Shown piece after piece: positions 14,693-18,450 of a stretch of DNA of 18,450 nucleotides. The number at the start of each line of letters is the position of its first letter. Positions within the stretch are counted from its first letter, which is position 1. The translations under genes were made by a program, and so were the position numbers. The stretch is taken from the NCBI GenBank assembly GCA_047618505.1, contig JBLHLB010000043.1:1-18450 (forward strand), given 5' to 3'. This DNA is from JBLHLB01 sp047618505. GTDB taxonomy: Bacteria > Planctomycetota > UBA1135 > GCA-002686595. The notes beneath the pieces are model-generated. The model was not told the origin of the DNA. It saw only the letters and a list, made by a program, of their open reading frames with translations, and ran no database searches.

Positions 14693-15572
14693 TTCCCTGA
14701 CGGATCGTCCGGCTTGGGCAACACTTCGGGGTCTCCTGGAGGCAGAGGGTTTTCGGCCATCGAAGAGTCTGGGCCAGAACTTCCTGGTGGATGCCAACAT
14801 GGCCCGGGCCATCGCCCGGGACGCACAGGTGCAGAAGGGGGAGCACGTGCTCGAGGTCGGTCCCGGTTGCGCTTCGCTCTCCATGGAGCTTGCCGCCCTC
14901 GGTGTGGATCTTGTCTGCGTTGAGATCGACGCGCGCTTGGCTCGCATCGCTCGGAAGGTGCTCGCGCCCTACCCAGCCGTACGAATTCTCGAGACCGATG
15001 TGCTCGGGAAGAAGAGCAGCCTGGCGGAGCCGGTGACCGAAATCCTGGATGACTGGGGCAAGGAACCCTGGCATCTGGCGGCGAATCTTCCCTACGCCGT
15101 TTCGGGGCCCGTCATGGTGGTCCTATCTAGGCGTCCCGTGCCGCCAAATTCGATCACGGTCCTGGTTCAGCGCGAGGTGGCAGAGCGCATTGCGGCGAAA
15201 CCCGGTACGCGACAGCACGGTCCCCTGGGGCTGAAACTCGCACCTCTCTACACCGCTAGTCTCGTACGCTCCGTCCCCGCGGGGCTTTTTTGGCCCCAGC
15301 CAAGGGTGGAGAGCTCCGTTCTACGTCTCGAGCGGCGAGCCGAGGACCCCGGTTCTCTCGTGGCCTATGACAGGCTCGTGGATGGACTTTTTCAGCGTCG
15401 GCGCAAGACCCTGCGTGCAGCCCTGGGGGCCCACCTGGGCGATCCTGGACGGGCCGGGGCTGCCCTAGCCCAAGCCGGCCTTGATCCCGTCGCCAGGGCA
15501 GAAACCCTCTCCTGGCGCTCCCTGAGGGAGCTGGAGTTTGCCTTGGCGCCGGCGGAGGCCTCGGGTAGCTAG
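14685..15572 (+). CDS. rsmA: 16S rRNA (adenine1518-N6/adenine1519-N6)-dimethyltransferase
   Basis: RsmA (KsgA) dimethylates two adjacent adenosines in the 3'-terminal helix 45 loop of 16S rRNA late in small-subunit assembly, using S-adenosylmethionine. The 295-aa protein shows the family opening SKSLGQNFLVD (26–36), SAM motif I VLEVGPGCASLSMELA (55–70), the ribose-binding acid in VEIDARL (79–85), the catalytic NLPY motif (134–137), the FWPQPRVESSVLRL block (202–215) and the C-terminal FQRRRKTLRAAL (236–247). Length is normal. ATG 14685 overlaps the upstream lipoprotein gene by 8 bp, and the open frame further upstream lies inside that gene. It has no close Shine-Dalgarno, so translation may depend on coupling. 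A GCTAGC-rich end and a small hairpin (15585–15603) follow the stop. Confidence 0.95.
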   Translation: MSDSLTDRPAWATLRGLLEAEGFRPSKSLGQNFLVDANMARAIARDAQVQKGEHVLEVGPGCASLSMELAALGVDLVCVEIDARLARIARKVLAPYPAVRILETDVLGKKSSLAEPVTEILDDWGKEPWHLAANLPYAVSGPVMVVLSRRPVPPNSITVLVQREVAERIAAKPGTRQHGPLGLKLAPLYTASLVRSVPAGLFWPQPRVESSVLRLERRAEDPGSLVAYDRLVDGLFQRRRKTLRAALGAHLGDPGRAGAALAQAGLDPVARAETLSWRSLRELEFALAPAEASGS

Positions 15573-15584
15573 CTTGCGTCGAAT

Positions 15585-15603
15585 CTAGGATTAGAAATCC
15601 CAG
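15585..15603 (+). terminator. Small hairpin after rsmA
   Basis: CTAGGATT (15585–15592) and AATCCCAG (15596–15603) pair around AGA with a single mismatch. It lies 12 nt after the rsmA stop and has no T-run downstream, so it is a weak terminator candidate. Confidence 0.3.
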
Positions 15604-15657
15604 GGGCAAAGCTTTGACTCGATCAGGGCAAGGTCCGGGTTGAAATGGAGGGGGACT

Positions 15658-15903
15658 GTGCTACCGTCCATGGCTGAGCGCATGGACGATCCATGGTGGC
15701 GGGCCATGAATGCAAAATTGCAGGCGGCCAGGCGTCAACTGCGCTCTTCCCCAAGACAACCTAAGACGGTGAATCGGCCCTTGGCTGCTTCCCGGGATCG
15801 CGAGGAGAGGACCCCGCCGTGGCCTGTGAGCCACTTTCGGCGCATTTGGACCCCCTGCGAAGACCCGGAGAACGTTGCCTTGGATCTTGAGGCAGGCATT
15901 TAG
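15658..15903 (+). CDS. Small hypothetical protein between rsmA and dnaG
   Basis: This is an 81-aa ORF with a GTG start and a strong GGAGG at 15647–15651, 6 nt from the start, which is better placed than the site of most genes here. The product is basic in its first half (AERMDDPWWRAMNAKLQAARRQLRSS) and ends with PVSHFRRIWTPCEDPENVALDLEAGI. I recognise no domain, signal peptide or membrane segment. It occupies the place where rpsU often precedes dnaG, but the sequence is not ribosomal protein S21 (no KRR-rich S21 pattern). ATG 15670 is an alternative start. Existence is supported by the ribosome-binding site and position only. Confidence 0.4.
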   Translation: MLPSMAERMDDPWWRAMNAKLQAARRQLRSSPRQPKTVNRPLAASRDREERTPPWPVSHFRRIWTPCEDPENVALDLEAGI

Positions 15904-16045
15904 CCGCGCCTCGACATCTGACGGGATAAGTTTTGGGACAGGTTCGGACTGAGTTCGACACCCTGCGGCGTTGGAACAAATTTCCATCGCTGAACCTCTC
16001 ATCTGGGCCTTTTCTTTGGCCTCTGCGCTGATCCCCTGCGTCGGC

Positions 16046-16168
16046 TACCGGTGTCTCGATTCTTTGGAATCAGACTCCGTCTTGCTGTCTCCACGGATCT
16101 GGCGTGACTTATTTTTCGCCGAGTCTCTCCGCGACTGAAGTTTCCACCGGTATCTCTTTACCGGTGTC
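16046..16168 (+). promoter_or_regulatory. dnaG leader with repeated TACCGGTGTC and a start-proximal hairpin
   Basis: The 10-mer TACCGGTGTC occurs at 16046–16055 and 16159–16168. The second copy is also the right arm of a perfect inverted repeat, CACCGGTA (16145–16152)/TACCGGTG (16159–16166), with a 6-nt loop. The hairpin ends 11 nt before the dnaG ATG, where a ribosome-binding site would be, and no Shine-Dalgarno is visible. It could be an operator or a translational control hairpin. The rest of the 274-bp spacer shows nothing clear. Confidence 0.4.
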
Positions 16169-16177
16169 CCCGCCTCC

Positions 16178-18115
16178 ATGTCCGCCCACCCGCAAAATAG
16201 CCCCACGGACCGTGCCGCCTTCCAGGCATCGGTCGAACGCATCAAGCGCGCTACGCCCATCGAGGCCGTGGTGCGTGCGCGTGTGCCGGAACTCAAGCGG
16301 AGCGGCAAGCTGCATTGGGCCTGCTGCCCCTTTCACGAGGAGAAAACCCCCTCCTTCTCGGTCGACCCGGGGCGCGGAACCTGGCATTGCTTCGGTGCCT
16401 GCGCGGAGGGCGGTGATTCGATCGGATTCGTTCAACGCTTCGATGGAATGTCCTTTTGGGACGCCCTGACACTCCTGGCGAATGACTGTGGCGAGTCCCT
16501 GCCGGCCCGCGGAGGGCGCGAGCGGCGTCCCGAAGAGGAGGAGCGGCGTGAGCGGCTCTTCGAAGTGATCAACCGGGCCCAGGCGCACTACGCCCGGATC
16601 CTTGAGAGCGAAGCGGGGGAGGCCGCCCGGAACTACCTGACCGAGCGCGGCCTTTCCAAGGAGACCGCCCAGGGCTTTGGCTGTGGCTGGGCGCCGCCCC
16701 ACGGTAGCCCGCTCTTGATGGTGGCGACCCGTGCTGGAATCCCCTTGGATCTCCTGGTTGAGGCTGGGTTGGTCAAATTGGCGGACGACGGCCGCCCCTA
16801 TGACTTCTTCCGCAACCGCCTCCTGATCCCCATCCGTGATCGCCTGGGGCGCAGCGTAGGTTTTGGTGGTCGGATTCTGCCCGGCGATGCGGCTCGCGCA
16901 CCCAAGTATGTCAACACGTCGGAAACATCCCTTTTCCACAAGGGCCGGCTGATTTACGCCCTGGACAAGGCTTCGGACATGGTTCGCAAGCGCCGCCATC
17001 TGGTGCTTGTCGAGGGCTATACCGACGTTATGGCTGCCCATCAGGAGGGCGTATCGAACGTGGCCGCCGTCCTCGGGACAGCGACAACCCCGGACCACGC
17101 CCGGCTTGTGCGGAGGAGCGGTGCTGAGCGCGTGACCCTGGTCTTCGACGGCGATGTGGCAGGCGGTCGAGCTAGTGAACGGGCCCTGGGCGAGCTACTG
17201 CCCCTGGGGCTAAAACTTGATGTCGTAGCACCCCCCGATGGCCAGGATCCCTGCGATTTGCTCGTCGGGAAGGGTGGACCTGCCTTTGAGGAATTGCTCG
17301 AGACTGCCCAAGACTGGTTCGCCTGGTCCCTGTCAGGACTCGAGGGACGCTCGGGCTCTGACCTGGCTGAGGGGGTTGAAGGCATCTTTGCCCTGATCGC
17401 CCGCCTGGAGCGACCGGTCGAAGAAGCCCTGCGCCGCAAGGAGCTGGCCGCAGAGATCGGGATCCCTGAGCACGCCGTTGAGGCTCAATGGGACCGTTGG
17501 CGCCAGGAAGCCTCCGGCCTGCGACGTGAACCCGCGGTTGTCGCTGGGCCCACTCAGGCAAGGACTACCGGCGCATCCGAGGACGAACCCGAGGCTCCCG
17601 TCGATCCCCGTGAGCGCGAGGCCTTCCGCCTGCTTCTTGGGGCGCTGTTATCAGACAACAGCTTGATACCCCTTTACTCAGAGTGGATAGGGCGTGCTCC
17701 CAGGGGTGCGGAACACCGCATTTTCGAAGCCATTCTGTACCTATACGAGCATGGCGACGAAACCGAAGCGATCGATTCCGGTTCCGTTATTACGGCTCTG
17801 GCGGAGGATTCCGCCCGTGACATCGTCGTTGGTCTGGAGGTTGCCGCTTCCCGAGCGACCAGCGCCCAGGCGCTCGCGCGGGACCAGGAACTCTGGCTCG
17901 AACGACGGGATCACGAGCGAGAGCTGACCTCTCTGCGAGTCAATCTGAGCAAGGCAAAGAGCCAGAACACCCTCTTGGATGTGCTTCCCAGCGCGACTCC
18001 AAGCGAGCCGACAGATCAGATCGGTGCCACAAATCAAACACCCTCGGGATCACAATCTTCAGACGATCTCTTGAGGAAATTGCATGCAGAGCTCAAGAAG
18101 CGTCGCGTGCCCTAG
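16178..18115 (+). CDS. dnaG: DNA primase
   Basis: DnaG synthesises the RNA primers for lagging-strand and leading-strand initiation and works with the replicative helicase DnaB. The 645-aa protein has the CHC2 zinc-binding domain (about 18–105), with ligands C50 and H53 in CPFHEEKTPSF and C71 and C75 in HCFGACAEGGD. The last pair is separated by three residues instead of the usual two. The catalytic core (about 135–380) includes a basic entry RNRLLIPIRDRLGR, GFGGRIL, and TOPRIM with E279 in VEGYTDV and D324/D326 in FDGDVAG. The C-terminal region (about 480–575) is the helical DnaB-interacting part, and a low-complexity Ser/Thr/Gln linker (about 600–625) precedes a final helix LLRKLHAELKKRR. 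ATG 16178 gives a normal N-terminus. No Shine-Dalgarno is visible. rpoD follows after 105 bp. Confidence 0.97.
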   Translation: MSAHPQNSPTDRAAFQASVERIKRATPIEAVVRARVPELKRSGKLHWACCPFHEEKTPSFSVDPGRGTWHCFGACAEGGDSIGFVQRFDGMSFWDALTLLANDCGESLPARGGRERRPEEEERRERLFEVINRAQAHYARILESEAGEAARNYLTERGLSKETAQGFGCGWAPPHGSPLLMVATRAGIPLDLLVEAGLVKLADDGRPYDFFRNRLLIPIRDRLGRSVGFGGRILPGDAARAPKYVNTSETSLFHKGRLIYALDKASDMVRKRRHLVLVEGYTDVMAAHQEGVSNVAAVLGTATTPDHARLVRRSGAERVTLVFDGDVAGGRASERALGELLPLGLKLDVVAPPDGQDPCDLLVGKGGPAFEELLETAQDWFAWSLSGLEGRSGSDLAEGVEGIFALIARLERPVEEALRRKELAAEIGIPEHAVEAQWDRWRQEASGLRREPAVVAGPTQARTTGASEDEPEAPVDPREREAFRLLLGALLSDNSLIPLYSEWIGRAPRGAEHRIFEAILYLYEHGDETEAIDSGSVITALAEDSARDIVVGLEVAASRATSAQALARDQELWLERRDHERELTSLRVNLSKAKSQNTLLDVLPSATPSEPTDQIGATNQTPSGSQSSDDLLRKLHAELKKRRVP

Positions 18116-18147
18116 TCAAAGTCCGTTTCTCTAAATGCTTCCTTTTG

Positions 18148-18167
18148 GCCAGTAGCCTCCTACTGGC
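18148..18167 (+). terminator. Perfect 8-bp hairpin between dnaG and rpoD
   Basis: GCCAGTAG (18148–18155) and CTACTGGC (18160–18167) pair exactly around CCTC. There is no T-run after it. A second, weaker pair GAATCC/GGATTC (18177–18182/18195–18200) follows before the rpoD ATG. It may attenuate or mark an RNA processing site that separates primase from sigma-factor expression. Confidence 0.45.
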
Positions 18168-18220
18168 TTACCAATTGAATCCTTGACCTCCCAGGGATTC
18201 CGCAGCCGCCCACACCTCGT

Positions 18221-18450
18221 ATGACGCAGAAACTCGAACAGACGATCGAAACCCTCATCGAAGAAGGAACCCGTAAGGGCTTCCTGACCTATGGGGAGAT
18301 CAACTCGATTCTCGAGGACCAATTTGTTCCCCCGGAGCAAATGGACCAGCTCTTCAAGACCCTGGAGTCTCAAAGCGTCGAGGTTGTCGATGACGGTGAC
18401 GATGAGGGCAGCGGTGTGAGAGCCGCCGTTCTCCCGGATGCCGTAGCCGG
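18221..18450 (+). CDS. rpoD: RNA polymerase primary sigma factor, 5' part only
   Basis: The first 76 codons encode sigma-70 region 1.1: residues 1–48 with IETLIEEGTRKGFLTYGEINSIL and VPPEQMDQLFKTLESQSVEVVDD. This is the autoinhibitory N-terminal domain found in primary sigma factors but not in alternative ones. A start of the acidic spacer (DDGDDEG) follows. The frame stays open to the window end, so regions 1.2–4 lie outside. Position directly after dnaG supports the call. ATG 18221 is the only sensible start; no strong Shine-Dalgarno is seen. Confidence 0.88.
   Translation, partial: MTQKLEQTIETLIEEGTRKGFLTYGEINSILEDQFVPPEQMDQLFKTLESQSVEVVDDGDDEGSGVRAAVLPDAVA

Noticed and set aside
15658..15903. 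Small ORF before dnaG considered as rpsU
   Set aside because: The sequence lacks the short, strongly basic S21 pattern and has no similarity to it; only the position matches.
16109..17098. Reverse-strand 329-codon frame inside dnaG
   Set aside because: It is antisense to the zinc and TOPRIM domains of primase and has no recognisable motifs.

Overview
The window is high-GC bacterial DNA, and every gene I accept lies on the + strand. The gene set suggests a Planctomycetota-type bacterium. It has several type II/IV pilus-style ATPases, an excisionase-like HTH protein of the 'FYNFDEAL…LKRLVSEGEIRAF' type fused to a C-terminal membrane anchor, a small 'IAVTG…LDLQVYGYND' protein, and an FGE-fold lipoprotein. 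The taxonomic call is an inference from protein style; there is no rRNA in the window. Many starts are GTG or TTG, and Shine-Dalgarno sequences are often weak or absent.

Region 1 (1–6797) is a type II secretion/type IV pilus module. It holds the 3' end of a GspE/PilB-type ATPase, a PilT-type retraction ATPase and a complete second GspE/PilB ATPase whose GTG start overlaps the pilT stop. An M28 membrane-anchored zinc peptidase follows, then a GspF/PilC inner-membrane platform protein. No pilin or secretin gene is visible here.

Region 2 (6924–10830) is a three-gene overlapping operon. It encodes a membrane sensor histidine kinase with no response regulator beside it, followed by two CNNM/CBS (HlyC/CorC-family) membrane proteins. 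The three genes are joined by 4-bp GTGA/ATGA overlaps.

Region 3 (10924–13148) holds three envelope-related genes with hairpin-rich spacers: a small single-pass protein, the membrane-tethered HTH protein and an OmpA-domain lipoprotein. The 225-bp leader of the OmpA gene contains three successive inverted repeats. The OmpA stop codon lies inside a perfect 12-bp hairpin.

Region 4 (13149–13612) is a 464-bp stretch without a convincing gene. It carries three tandem copies of a 105-bp unit plus the first 11 bp of a fourth. The unit is 35 codons long and open in the frame of the downstream gene, so it could also be read as an N-terminal extension. I favour non-coding because a lipoprotein signal peptide starts right after it.

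Region 5 (13613–18450) holds an FGE-domain lipoprotein overlapping rsmA (16S rRNA dimethyladenosine transferase), a doubtful small ORF, dnaG (primase) and the 5' end of rpoD (primary sigma factor). The dnaG–rpoD pair resembles the classical macromolecular-synthesis operon, but rpsU is not upstream of dnaG and there is a hairpin between dnaG and rpoD.

I see no CRISPR array, insertion sequence, tRNA, rRNA or phage gene. The most unusual items are the 105-bp tandem repeat, the structured OmpA leader, the ATPase triplet with an embedded peptidase, and the membrane-anchored DNA-binding protein.
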